This document shows, in pieces, positions 1 to 10,214 of a stretch of 64,000 nt of DNA. Under the pieces are notes generated by a model. That model saw only the letters and a list, made by a program, of their open reading frames with translations, made no database searches and was not told the origin of the DNA. Both the position numbers and the translations under genes were made by a program. Source of the stretch: Isoetes taiwanensis (lineage: Eukaryota; Streptophyta; Lycopodiopsida; Isoetales; Isoetaceae); the NCBI GenBank assembly GCA_021234155.1, contig JAJEKV010000177.1:312001-376000 (forward strand), given 5' to 3'. The number at the start of each line of letters is the position of its first letter. The first letter of the stretch is position 1.

Positions 1-2
1 AG

Positions 3-410
3 GTGAATGCTGGTATGTATGATCCTGTAAGCAATTCTTGGCTAGAGATAATGCCAGGGTTAAGAGATGGATGGGGAAAGGTAAGCACTGTCTTGGATGG
101 AAAACTGTATAAGGTAGATTTTGGTTGCTATCAACAGTATGTGTCTGAGAAAGATAATTGGCTGCCTGTAAAGGGTAAGAACAAAGAAGCTCTCCTTCAG
201 TGGGATCCTCGCCTGGTGTCGGCGATGGCGGGTAGCAATGGAAGATTATACATGGTTGGCACAATGGGATCAGCCCTTATTGTCATCATCATCCCTTTGA
301 AAGCAGGCATGCCTAATGAGACTTACTGTTGGCACACCATCAAACTCCCAAAGGGAGTTGATTTTCTTGGTGACCTTGGCCATTGTTCATGTCAAGTTAT
401 CAGCTTCTAA
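3..410 (+). CDS. C-terminal exon of a kelch-repeat/F-box protein (partial)
   Basis: The frame is open from the window edge to a TAA at 408-410, so about 135 residues of the C-terminus are visible and the true start lies upstream. It opens with a kelch blade (MYDPVSNSWLEI, followed by DGWGKVSTVLDGKLY). A second degenerate blade follows (NGRLYMVGT), and the tail ends in a Cys-Gln-Val-Ile run, as plant F-box/kelch proteins often do. By family these are substrate adaptors of SCF ubiquitin ligases; the F-box itself would be outside the window. No splice acceptor can be called with confidence at the edge. Alternative: another kelch protein without an F-box. Family-level confidence is moderate; the specific target is unknown. 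Confidence 0.6.
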   Translation: MNAGMYDPVSNSWLEIMPGLRDGWGKVSTVLDGKLYKVDFGCYQQYVSEKDNWLPVKGKNKEALLQWDPRLVSAMAGSNGRLYMVGTMGSALIVIIIPLKAGMPNETYCWHTIKLPKGVDFLGDLGHCSCQVISF

Positions 411-1285
411 ATATCAGTGACAGGTAAAAAGCAGTGGCACAAGTGTGTCTGTAAAATTGTGTATGAGTTCCTATTATAGTAGCAGATTATGAGATGCTTT
501 TGTGGTCTGAAGACTCCTCTTAAGTGTCATTTCCTTGAAAAAAGAGAATACAAGTTTAAACTTGTGATATAATCAAGGCCATTTTCTGGCTCAGCATAGA
601 AAAGGGATAATGTCTGGAAGGTATCTATGGTGCATGCTTGCCTAAAGGCATGCAATAAAAAATAGAAGAGCTTTGAAAAGGAACCTATTGTAATTACAGT
701 ATTGGATGCCTAAAATTGCTTGGTACTCGGATAGAATTTAGGTTTTGATTTTTTGGAAACTGGAACGAACTCCCCAAGCGCCACAAATATCGGACATACA
801 CCATGTTTTTGTGGACAGTGCAATTTAAAGCATGTTTAAACATGACCACGTCCCATATACGGATTGCTCCCAAAGAGATAAGATAAGATGATTTTTTACG
901 TCCACGGGAACCCAACGGGTTATGGGACGGCACATGCAAGGGCAACAACCCATCTAAAACCTGGGGACTAGGCCCCATCACCAAACACAATAACCAAATA
1001 TTAAAAGGCTACCAAGAATAAGAGAAGATAATGCTAATGCTAGTGGTAAACTTATGCTTCTAAAATTATCTAGACATAGCCAGTCCAAAGATTGGAAGGC
1101 CATTGATCTAGAATAATTGCTGCGCCTCCCCTGTACACTGCCCATTTCTTTTGCAGGCGGAACTGGAACAGAGCACTATAAATTTCGAACGCGGGCATGT
1201 TTGAACCACGGGTATATCTGGTATATCCAAGTCTTTGTCATGTTAGAGTCACATCAAAAGAAAAAATACACGATGTTTTTGTAGG
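411..1285. other. 3' flank of the kelch exon, otherwise no gene seen
   Basis: An AATAAA hexamer lies at about 654-659, roughly 245 bp after the stop codon, and is a reasonable poly(A) signal for the kelch gene. The rest shows only short ORFs without recognisable motifs. A stretch near 795-830 resembles the tandem sequence at 1286-1333, so both belong to one dispersed repeat. Confidence 0.4.
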
Positions 1286-1333
1286 CACATTGCAATTTTA
1301 TGATTTAAGACACTGCAATTTTGTGATTTAAGG
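1286..1333. repeat. Two-copy ~24-bp tandem repeat
   Basis: Unit 1286-1310 is followed directly by a diverged copy at 1311-1333; both contain TGCAATTTT and TGATTTAAG. Confidence 0.7.
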
Positions 1334-1351
1334 TTGGTTTAGACATCCTTA

Positions 1352-1534
1352 GGCTGGGTTCACATGCACCTTCACGACCCTCACCATCATGTAAAAGGGC
1401 TCACCATTTTACGCCCACCATCGCCCACCATTGCCAATTTGCACTAGGCAAAACAGGCCCCATCACCCACCATTGCCAATTTGCACTAGGCAAAACAAGC
1501 CCCCTCTCCTGTCATGGTTCCATGTGAACCGGCT
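1352..1534. mobile_element. Short inverted-repeat element (MITE candidate) with internal 42-bp tandem
   Basis: The core GGTTCACATG near 1357-1366 recurs inverted as CATGTGAACC at 1521-1530, with similar flanking bases (GGCTG and AGCC), giving imperfect ~15-bp terminal inverted repeats around ~180 bp. Inside, a 42-bp unit starting at 1424 is repeated at 1466. No clear TSD was found, so the superfamily is open. Confidence 0.5.
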
Positions 1535-1569
1535 GTTATGCTTCATAGACCTATAGGTAAACAGGCTTG

Positions 1570-1574
<5 letters not shown>

Positions 1575-1601
<27 letters not shown>
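1575..1601. repeat. Poly(T) tract, 27 bp
   Basis: Uninterrupted T run. It could be the tail of a minus-strand retroposon, but no recognisable body follows on the right. Confidence 0.9.
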
Positions 1602-1605
<4 letters not shown>

Positions 1606-2637
1606 CGAGGTTAACCAAAATGTCTATGGGGCATCGTTGTAAATTTGCAACTATATGTAATTGTGAAGCTTGAAGTTATGGAAATTAATAGGTCAACATC
1701 AAGAACAACTACACTTTACATCCAAAAAGAAAGCAAGATATACATGCCAAAATTTCTATGGTACTACATGCCTTGAGCTAAGAAAGTTATAAAAATGAAG
1801 CAAGACATACATGTCAAACAATACCAACCTTTATAATGACCTCCCACCTTGTGTACTTTTACACGTCTTACTTATGGTTCTCTATTCCTCACAATTGGAG
1901 GCACCTAAATCACCCACAATATTAAAGGTCTATAATCACCAACTCCATCTCAATTTTATATCCTTATCAGCATCTCTTTTAATATATGCCTCAAAATGAT
2001 GACTCCCTATGATGCAATAAAATGAACATGCATTAGGCCAAAGAGGTGAAAATTCAACACTTTGACTTGACTTAAACTCCAAATGACCATAGAAGGCATT
2101 AGTTCTGCCAAGAGGTTTAAAGAGTGATTTAGAATGTCCTTTTTGCTAGGTAAGCAATCACATGTGAGTTGTAGCACAATATACATGGCCATGGTAATGC
2201 TCGGAGGGCTCATGTAAGACAAGCTAGACTAAATGTCTTTATGTATGTAGTACATGGTTCATATCCACGAAAAATTCCATAAAGTGATGTGAAGCACTTT
2301 CAATTATCCTAGTATCAACTTGGCCAATGTGCAGCATAGGAATTGTTGCTCAAGGATGATGTTGGTTGTTCCTCCTAGACTTTGAAACTGCTACTTGGAC
2401 TGCTCTAACTTTCAAAAGATAAGTTGATGGGGTTGGGTCACTTAAATTAAGCGTTTCTAGTCTTGATCATTTAATGGTGATAGATTCTTAGTGACCAATT
2501 TTGTACTAGGTGCTTCATTGTATGTATTACCTCATATCTAACATGGCATATCAGAAGGGTTATATAACCAAATCCAAAAAGTACTTAAAAAAACTATGGG
2601 TCGAATGGCTAAGGTGACTCACTGTTTTATGATATCG
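1602..2637. other. No gene recognised
   Basis: AT-rich, with only short ORFs lacking motifs. I see no repeat or mobile-element end here. Confidence 0.4.
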
Positions 2638-2657
2638 TGCACGCGTGCGTGCGTGCA

Positions 2658-2691
<34 letters not shown>

Positions 2692-2696
2692 GGGGA
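2638..2696. repeat. GTGC/GT microsatellite
   Basis: GCGT-type units run into a pure GT array and then a G run. The Val/Cys-rich ORF across it is an artefact of the repeat. Confidence 0.95.
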
Positions 2697-2997
2697 GAGG
2701 GACCTTTACCCATGCACAAGCCCTTACCAACACTTGTTTGAAGCCTTGTGAAGTAAGTGCACTTTATAAACTTTTTCATAGTACTAATGGTCCTAGAAGT
2801 AATGACTCTACTAGTCTAATTTTATGGATCCCATGGCCCATTGATGTGCGTGGACCTAAAAAGTTCTATTTCTAGCATTTCCATAAAGGATCAAGGAAAA
2901 TAGTCAAGTAAATATAGAATTGAATTGGAGTGGTTTTTATCGTCCATGGAGATTAATCATCCTATGTGGCCCAAAAAAAAGGAAGACATTCCGACTA

Positions 2998-4420
2998 TTA
3001 CTGTCCGGATTTGAAAACCCCTGCCTGGAAAGGATTTCACTCCCAGTACCCATGCAAAGAAGGCTTTCTGCACCTGCTCCAAGTCATTCTAAGTAGCAAG
3101 GAACACCATCGGCCTTAGACTTCAACCCCGTATAAAAGAGCAAGCTCCACCAAGACCCTAAATAAGTGTGATTGATAGGCCCAGTCATACAGCTCCACTT
3201 TGTGATTGCTGTTCTGCATTACATACAATGCTTTCTAGCATGAAGGAAACTCCACTCCTAAATACTTGTAGGTGGGCGTCACCTCCACATTTTGCCCTTG
3301 ATAACTGAAGGAGGGAGGCTAGATTGGCACACATATCGTTCCTGGCAGAATGTGTCTAGGGCCTCCAGATGGCACTGCATGTCTTCCGGAGTGTAAGCTA
3401 GGGGGTGGACATCATCAGCGTATATGAGCTGCCCAGTGATCTGGTGTAAAAGTGAACTCCGCCATCCTCATTGTAAGCAAGTCAGCGTTTTAACTGATCA
3501 ACGTAGAGCCTAGATAGTGTTGGAGAGAGAGGGCATCCCTGGCGAATCCTAATACTGATGTCAAATGGTTGGCTTGTCGATTCCAGCCAGCCGGAGCATG
3601 TCTCATATAGTCTATATACTGCATTCTGCAGATCTATAGGGACCCTCAGTTGTCGCAATCTTGCCCATAGATTTAATTCGAGGCATAGTGTCAAATGCCT
3701 TGGTGATGTCGATGAAGCAGCAATACAGGTCTTCTTGATGATTCTTATTGTCTTCTACCAGAGTCCGCAGTGTAAAGATATGATCAATAATTGAGTCTCG
3801 AGGCCTGGATCCCTCCTGCGTAAGAGTTCGCACCTCTCCTGCTTCTGCCCATCTGTGAACTGCTACTAAGAATGTCGGCTAGTAGTTTCACAAACATCGA
3901 GCTGGCCATGATGGTCCGCTAATTGACCGGGTAGTATAGGTCAACTACCTTATAGATGGGAAAACCCTGCTAGTGGTCCATTGCGGGGAAAAGCCTTCCT
4001 GTAATGCCATGTTGAACAAGTCAATTACCATCGGTACTACGGACGGTCATGTCCACTTGAGAAACACTGCATACCAACCAAGTCTCTCTCGTTGATAAGG
4101 CAATGTAAACCCTGGACAACATAGGCCTCTCTGATTTCTAGCGTCGGACCTTCCTACGGAATATTGCTGCTCAAGCGCCCTGAAGATCATGGAGCTATTG
4201 TAAGTATTGCCCCCGCTGCTTGAAAGTGATGTTGCTTTCTGAGGACCCTTTGCTAGAAGGTCCTGGGAGACGGTTCAGGAGATACAAGGTTTTCCTTTGA
4301 TGATCAACAATGTACCTGGCTTTCTTATCCTTGAGGAAAGCGTGGACTGTCTGACTGCGTGTGAGTGTAAAGCAGGATTCATGACTTGGCGGGGCCGGCA
4401 TTTGAGTTTCTTATACTCAG
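2998..4420 (-). mobile_element. Degenerate non-LTR (LINE) reverse-transcriptase relic
   Basis: Several broken minus-strand frames carry successive reverse-transcriptase motifs in the right order. First come an FP-type stretch ending in IPIYK and a P-N-stop-RTIM block (about 3900-4000). Next are DHIFTLRTLVE and CCFIDITKAFDT (about 3690-3800), then IRQGCPLSPTL and YVDQL (about 3485-3560). The catalytic YADD is encoded at 3422-3411, and a TYKYLGVE-like thumb motif lies near 3255-3283. Frames shift between motifs and stops are present, so it is dead. The family differs from the L1-type LINE at 10.2-13.8 kb. The 3' tail and TSD were not found, so the ends are approximate. Confidence 0.8.
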
Positions 4421-4999
4421 TATCAAGCTACCAGTTACGTGGAAAGGTTGTGTCTTCAAGACCCATCAGAGGTAGTGCAAGAACTTCAATCAACTGGTTC
4501 GTCTGTTGCTCTAGCATAGAAAGCTATAAAATTCATGCCAGATCATCTATGAGCATCCAAGAGTAAATGCTTGTAATCCAAGCATAAAATTCCTACTAGG
4601 TAATTTGTGAGCATCCAAGCGTAAGTCTTCTACATGCTCATATTCCAAGCGCAGCAGAGATATGCGAGGAGTGTCGCCGAAATCATCGGCCTGCCGAACT
4701 GATTCTGTTGATTGATCCTTTGCTTGGGCCTCCCTTCTCATGGAAGAGGCTTCTCCGTTACCTTTCTGATTGGGACATTTTCATGATGGGTCGTATGCTC
4801 GTTCCTCCCAGAAGATCTCGTCATGCGAGGGATCCTCAGGTTGTTGGTGTGACTGGGCATGGGAATGAGTCTAGAGTTGGCTGGACTTTGATGGATATCT
4901 CTATCAAGGTTCCTATCTTTAGGATTTGGGGAGGGGTCCACAAAGGTTGCCATAATGCCATGACTGTTTGGAGATTTACCAATGAATTAGGGCATAAAT
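4421..4999. other. Unassigned stretch with a 101-codon ORF of no recognised family
   Basis: A plus-strand frame at 4708-5013 is open for 101 codons but shows no domain, and it runs into the tandem array, which argues against a real gene. A short repeat around GCATCCAAG occurs near 4552 and 4612. Confidence 0.3.
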
Positions 5000-5440
5000 T
5001 TAGGGCAAAGTAGAGATGTCACTCGAAGGACATTTTGGATGTTTACAATCGACAATGCAAACTCAAAGATGTCCTTAGCACAACAATTGGGGCAGAGAGG
5101 GATTTAGGGCAAAATTCAGAGTAAACAGAAATGTTATTCGAAGGACATTTTGGATGCTTAGAATCCAAAATGGTGACTCAAAAACGTCCTTCGCACAACA
5201 AATTGAAGCAGGCAAGAATTTAGGGCAGAAATTCTGGGCAAAATAGAGATGTTGCTCGAAGGGCATTTTGGATGCTTAGAATCCAAAATAGGGACTTAGA
5301 AACGTCATTCACACAATAATTTGGGCCAAACAAGAATTTAGTACGAAACAGAGATGTTGCTCGAAGGGCATTTTGAATGCTTAGAATCCAAAGTGGGAAC
5401 TCAAAAGCGTCCTTTTCACTAGAGAGAGAAGGTGGTGAGG
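5000..5440. repeat. Tandem array, ~105-118-bp unit, four copies
   Basis: The motif (A)GA(G/A)ATGT followed by CTCGAAGG(A/G)CATTTTG starts at about 5012, 5127, 5245 and 5350. The rest of each unit (AATCCAAA..., CAAAAACGTCC...) also recurs. Similar minus-strand peptides read from copies are by-products. Confidence 0.9.
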
Positions 5441-5969
5441 GCACTAGAGGGAGGAGGTGAGAGATCGCATGCTAAACAAATGAAATGTAGACCACTCAGA
5501 AAGGGCCACACGAATTGCAACTCTTTTATTACAAGTTGGACTACTACACCTTTGTTTTTATAGAGAGATGTTAGAGCCCTCTTTCATTCTCAACTAGGAT
5601 CAAATGGAAAAAGTTTTGAGTTATTACATGTTTCTATTAATGCTTCTAGTCCATAGTTACATGTCTCAAAACATAGGCCTCAAAGAAAGTTAAGATGACG
5701 CGTTTTAGTTTCTAGGAAGATTCCCCAAAAGAAGACTGAAGAAGATTAGGAATTGTGAAGTTACTGTGTTTTGAATTTATGCTTTTCTTATATAGTTATA
5801 AGGCTCAATAAGGGAAAGGATTATTTATCTTCTATTGCAAGTTAGATTGTTTTTGCTTTTCGGTTTGCTATAAAGTCCATCTCCAAAGGAATCAAGGAAG
5901 TAATTTTCTTGGTTTTCTAGACAATAAAGGCTCTCGTCCTTCCAAAGAAAAAGGAAGTGATTTTTGTTG
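5441..5969. other. No gene recognised
   Basis: AT-rich DNA between the tandem array and the inverted-repeat element. No coding or repeat signal can be supported. Confidence 0.35.
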
Positions 5970-6419
5970 ACTACTCACGGTGTGCGCCACATGCCCGAGT
6001 AAGATTCTCAGTTGTGCTCCTGGCGCACGAGGTGAATATTGGAGGTTTGTTTCGTCGTGTTGAAGGTTCAAATTCTTCTTGAATCCTAAAAGAGAATTAT
6101 ATATCTTGCTTAATAGATTAGCGCAAAAAAATGCATTATTATCACATTAGCTTCAATGGTAAGTACAGTTGCTTGGAAGCCAAGGGTTCAAATTCCTTTT
6201 TTACTTTAAGATTGTAATATACTCTACATAAGAGATAAAGTTGAATATGCAATATCATAATGCTCTTGGCATGTTAGTAAGGTCATAGATCTATTGTCAA
6301 GAGGTTGGTGGTTCAAATCCCTCAATTACACAAAAAATTTTGACCTAAAAAAGTAAGGACAGCTACTCATGAAGTCGACTGAGATTCTTAGTCGGGTTGG
6401 GCGCCCGGCGTGAGTAGTG
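5970..6419. mobile_element. 450-bp inverted-repeat element carrying tRNA-like modules
   Basis: The left end (5970-6011) begins ACTACTCACG, includes GCGCC and CCCGAGTAAGA, and ends TCTCAG. The reverse complement of 6379-6419 gives the same string of blocks (ACTACTCACG, GCGCC, CCCGACTAAGA, TCTCAG), so the terminal repeats are about 40 bp and roughly 80% alike. Each end can also fold on itself (for example GTGCGCC at 5982 with GGCGCAC at 6022, and CTACTCA at 6363 with TGAGTAG at 6411). The interior carries three tRNA-like segments described separately. No transposase and no clear TSD were seen. Not a family I can name. Confidence 0.65.
6025..6325 (+). other. Three tRNA-like (Pol III box) modules in one element
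   Basis: Three B-box-like strings occur at regular spacing: AGGTTCAAATTC (about 6064), GGGTTCAAATTCC (about 6184) and GGTTCAAATCCC (about 6309). Each is preceded at tRNA-like distance by a degenerate A-box-like string, for example TTAGCTTCAATGG near 6147 and GTTAGTAAGG near 6273. The third has TTGTCAA where an Asp-type anticodon loop would lie. Acceptor stems are not convincing, so these are tRNA-derived relics rather than functional tRNA genes. Confidence 0.45.
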
Positions 6420-6556
6420 TAAAAGCCCTTAATTTATTGTTTCTTATTACTTTTTTAGTGTTCTAATAGGTCTTCCTATCTTAGTTTCAGATTTTAAGCT
6501 TACTTAACCTATCATATTACAGTTTAGATTTATCATTCTTGGTCCACTATGGTCCA

Positions 6557-6624
6557 TCACTCACGGCGTGCGCCAGAAGGCATTCTAAAATCTCCAAAAG
6601 TGTGCTGGCACATTGTTGAGTAGT
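6557..6624. mobile_element. Solo ~68-bp hairpin related to the 5970-6419 element ends
   Basis: The left arm reads CACTCACGGCGTGCGCCAG, nearly the same as the start of the larger element. The right arm is its imperfect inverse (GTGCTGGCACATTGTTGAGT). It could be a minimal derivative or one end left alone. Confidence 0.55.
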
Positions 6625-6805
6625 TGCATCCCTAATGGCCAAAAAAAAAAGTTCTATTAGATTTCAAGCTCCTAATTACTACATATTAACAATTCTCTTA
6701 TTATTCGAGACTCTTGCTTGGAATTTCAGCTCCAAGGCTAAATATCTAGGCTGTCAGTATTACTAGAAAATGGCCAGTGCTCGATCTTGCTCAACCAAGA
6801 TCGTT

Positions 6806-6817
6806 GCTTTGATACCA
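6806..6817 (-). promoter_or_regulatory. Primer-binding site of a minus-strand LTR retrotransposon
   Basis: Read on the minus strand it is TGGTATCAAAGC, one base different from the initiator tRNA-Met complement TGGTATCAGAGC. It is separated by one base from the LTR end at 6819. Confidence 0.75.
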
Positions 6818-6818
6818 T

Positions 6819-7690
6819 TGTGACGTCCTCTGCTCATATATGATGCCCTGCACATATAGAACTGAAGTTCATCCCTCCTGTCAGCGCGAGCCGGCTAACA
6901 CAAGGCCATCTACCTATCATCGGGCTCTTCATGATGAGCAAGAACCCGACGGGGAAGAATAGACATGTCATTCATCTCGTTTCCCTCGGGATCTACCTAG
7001 CTGCAGAAGCGCATAAACATAAGCACAAACTATCACATCACATCAAATATATAACCACCTCAAAGGGTGGAATCACCATAACATCATATCCTAGCAGATA
7101 CAACAACAACAACAAGGGGAAATCCTACCCATGCTCATACTCATGGGGATCGACTAATGGCCTGGGGTTTCGAGAAGTCAATGCAGATAGAATTCATGGC
7201 AAATGGATTTGGCTGGCATGTGGGCGTTGGGTAATCCACTCGATCCGCCCCTCTTGTGCATACTTTGCAGATAGGCTAAAAAGTATTGAGGATGTGACCG
7301 TAGCCTGACGGGTGCATAGTCAGAGGGACTACTCCTGGGTTGCATCTCCCCAGTCTCGATGAGGCAGGAGGGGATCACTCCCCTCCAGAAGGTCCATGCC
7401 AACTACAGGCGAGCTAGAGCGCCACTGCTCATCTATGACGTGAACCCCACTGAGGCGACGCATCACATAGGAGGTGTCGAGCCCATACCTTGCCCACACT
7501 CAGTGGCAAGCTATTAGACCTAGCCCACAATGTTCCCTGGCCGTCGCTACGCACCAGAGGGATCAACTGTAGCTAGACAAGCCTACCTTATCAGCCGATC
7601 TAACCCCACCATCCACAGCCAGGCAGGCTCCTATGCACAGGCCACATTTATTGGGTACTAATGAGGCTATCTAGGAACATCATCTGCAAA
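6819..7690 (-). mobile_element. Gypsy-type 5' LTR (right part lost)
   Basis: The sequence runs parallel to the complete LTR at 46751-48121. Shared blocks include GCATAAACATAA, CCACCTC(A/G)AAGGGT, a long block around TGTGCATACTTTGCAGAT and GCATCTCCCCAGTC. The plus-strand start TGTGACGTCC gives the CA end on the minus strand, followed by the primer site, so this is a 5' LTR whose body should lie to the left. Only about 100 bp remain there. Similarity fades near 7690, before the U3 start, so the LTR is truncated. Confidence 0.75.
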
Positions 7691-9178
7691 GGCTTTGGGT
7701 CTCTACCCCCCTTCCCAATACACAAGAGGTGCGCACAGAGCAATACAATATCATCCAATGAATTGAAATAATAGAGTAAAGATCTAATCTATCTACTCTA
7801 ATCATACATGGTTAGGTTCATCCGTGAGTGACTTCTTAGGCTCTACAGGTCATCCACAGCTACGAATAGATGCCAATCCGACCTGATGCCGGACGGGAAG
7901 CTGGCATTGCATAACACATCAATCACATACCAGATCCTTAGCTCGCTCCAAATTCTCGGAATGCATCCACGATCTGACCTCCTATACCAGAACTATAGTC
8001 TCCAAAAAGCATTCCCTTCCACAATCTCAACAGAGTGTTCCCAATGGAACTCTCCTCCCCATCTAGGTTCATCGCTCTCTTTCTCAACAATATGCCACTC
8101 CATGCAGTGTATATATCAATGTTCCATCACTTTATATCTCACAACCACATTCTCTGCATCAGATTCCCGTCTATCAAGTTGAGATCATCCTAGAAGCCAA
8201 TTCGGATCCAACCTTTGATACATTGCAAGACATCCCATTTTTTGAGTCGTTCAAAGACATCCTTTCTTTGGCATAACTCTAGGACGGGCTCTAGGACATC
8301 CTAGCCTTGGGATATTTCAAAGTAATCTAACTTTTTTGCCAAGTCCATGTGCTCTCTTTTTTTGGACAGACACAGGGGAATTTCAATTTGGCACACATCC
8401 ATCACATCCTGCCTTCCTCAAACTCCAGGACACACCTTTTTTCAGCACTGTTTATGGCAATCCTCCACCTGGCACAACTTCTGCACAAACTATTATTCTC
8501 GAACTTCCCCTACCCCATATATGATAGTGTTAAAAGGAAGCCCTCTACTATCAAAGTATAGATGCTATTGTTGAAGAGTTTGAAGTCCTTACTCAATTAA
8601 ATGGACGCCATCAAGTGAATCTTAAGTTTCACATTTTCTCAACTATGCTACCAGGTGCTCTGCATCAATGGCTCATGGTCAACAAGAACCTGAATGGTTT
8701 TTGTAAGTACAATCAAATATCAATCAATTGAGGATCAACTGAAAACCACTTTTACCAGTCTGTGGTCACCTTTGCCGCCAAAGTACTACCTTTCAACTTT
8801 TTATTCTCCATCAACTTTTCAATGCATCATGCTTTTCATCATTCATGACTATACCAAGGACACCGCAGTCTATCTCGGGAACTTTTTTGGGGTCCCTCTC
8901 CTAATGTTTTGCCTCTCCCATGTGGTGAAGCTGCAATGCAAAGTCCTAACCATATTCGACATGAAGAAGGGTATTCAAATCGCCATCCCATAATCCTGAC
9001 TTCTTCAAACGACAAAATAATTTGATTTCTACCCGGTAGCCTATAGTACATCTTCGTGATTTGATAAGTTCTCTCGGGCCAATCTTAGATTTGTTTGGAC
9101 ATGCCTATAGCATGGTCTCCCTGAAAATTTTCTTTGTCGACAAAGTTCAAATCTCGATGACGCAATGCTTAGTCAGCA
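7691..9178. other. No gene recognised
   Basis: Several overlapping plus-strand ORFs of 60-99 codons (7886-8182, 8336-8574, 8694-8993) lack domains, and overlapping open frames of this kind are typical of composition bias. Possibly degraded retrotransposon DNA. Confidence 0.35.
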
Positions 9179-9405
9179 CTGCTATGGTTCTCTTCTTATA
9201 TAGAAGAGAACCATCATTCTAGGGATAGGGACGCCAGTTTTAGCGCCAGCTCTCTTTTTAGACCCCATCTTTCTTTGGCACAAGCTTGCTATAGTGCAAG
9301 CTTTCTTTGGCCCTTTCTCCCATAAAAGCCTTGTGTCTTCCTGCATTCCTCATCGGCATTTCCTCTGAGCTGAATCTTGTTGTTGTTGTTGTACGGAATT
9401 TTTCT
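9179..9405 (+). repeat. 227-bp promoter-like repeat, copy 1
   Basis: It matches 16748-16974 almost base for base. It contains a perfect palindrome, ATGGTTCTCTTC and its inverse around TTATATA, then CCCATAAAAGCC, which resembles a TATA box, and a (TTG)n run. The flanks of the two copies differ on the right, so these are not simply two LTRs of one element. Confidence 0.8.
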
Positions 9406-10214
9406 ATGTCAGTCATTCTCATTAGCTAGATTTCTCCTTCTTCTTTATGTAGTTTCTTTAGTTTCTACTTAGTACTAGATCATCTCTCTCTTAATTCTGC
9501 ATCACTTCACAAGCTTTTCTGGCATTCACGCAATCTGCAATCCTCACTTCTACCAGATTCATAACCTTTGTTGACAATTTTTTCCAAAATTCTAAATTCC
9601 TTCCTCATTTGGTGGTTGCTTGGGTTCAGCTGGGCTGGAGTTGGGGGTCCAACATCAGCATATCTAGCTGGTCCTGGCATGATCTCCTGCTTTTGTCATA
9701 TGAATCAGGACCCAACTTTGTTTGCTTGCATTTATCTGCGACCTGAAATAGGGCGGTTTCTGAGTTGGAACCTGGTTTATGTTTGAGCTCCTCTTGGAAT
9801 GGATGCTTTTCTCTGATCATGCAGGGTAACGAATCCCTTTGTAGCTAGTGTTGGGACTGGATTTGCTTGTCATGCCATTTTAAAAATGGATGGATATGGA
9901 CGACTTCCCTGGTTTTTCAAACTGCTTCGGACAAGTGGACCACCGCCCTTGAGCAGGTCAGATCTATGGGTGGTGGCTGCATCTGTGTATAGGTTTATAC
10001 TTTTTGCTAGGTTTCTGCAGGAATAAACACAATAAAATAAACATTTAACTCACAAAACTAATATCTTATTGTGTGGTTACATTGGTTGTGCCTTTGGTCT
10101 CTTATTTTGGAGATATATATTTGAATCTTGTGGGCATCAACTCATGGGTGAGCAATTTGTGAACCGTTGATCAATGTTTTTGGACCTTGGAATCGAGAGA
10201 AAGTTTGTTAATCT
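9406..10214. other. Repeat-derived DNA, no gene recognised
   Basis: Pyrimidine-rich sequence between the repeat and the LINE. It continues past the LINE at 13819, because the LINE split one sequence. Confidence 0.4.

Noticed and set aside
4708-5013. 101-codon ORF as a gene
   Set aside because: No domain, ends inside a tandem array, antisense frame equally open.
5000-5440. CRISPR-like array
   Set aside because: Units are ~110 bp, diverged throughout, without short exact repeats and unique spacers, and the organism is a plant.
6025-6325. Functional tRNA genes
   Set aside because: B boxes are good but acceptor and D stems do not pair; at most tRNA-derived.
8336-8574. Three overlapping plus-strand ORFs in different frames
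   Set aside because: Open frames in all three phases reflect composition; no domain, and none is favoured over the others.
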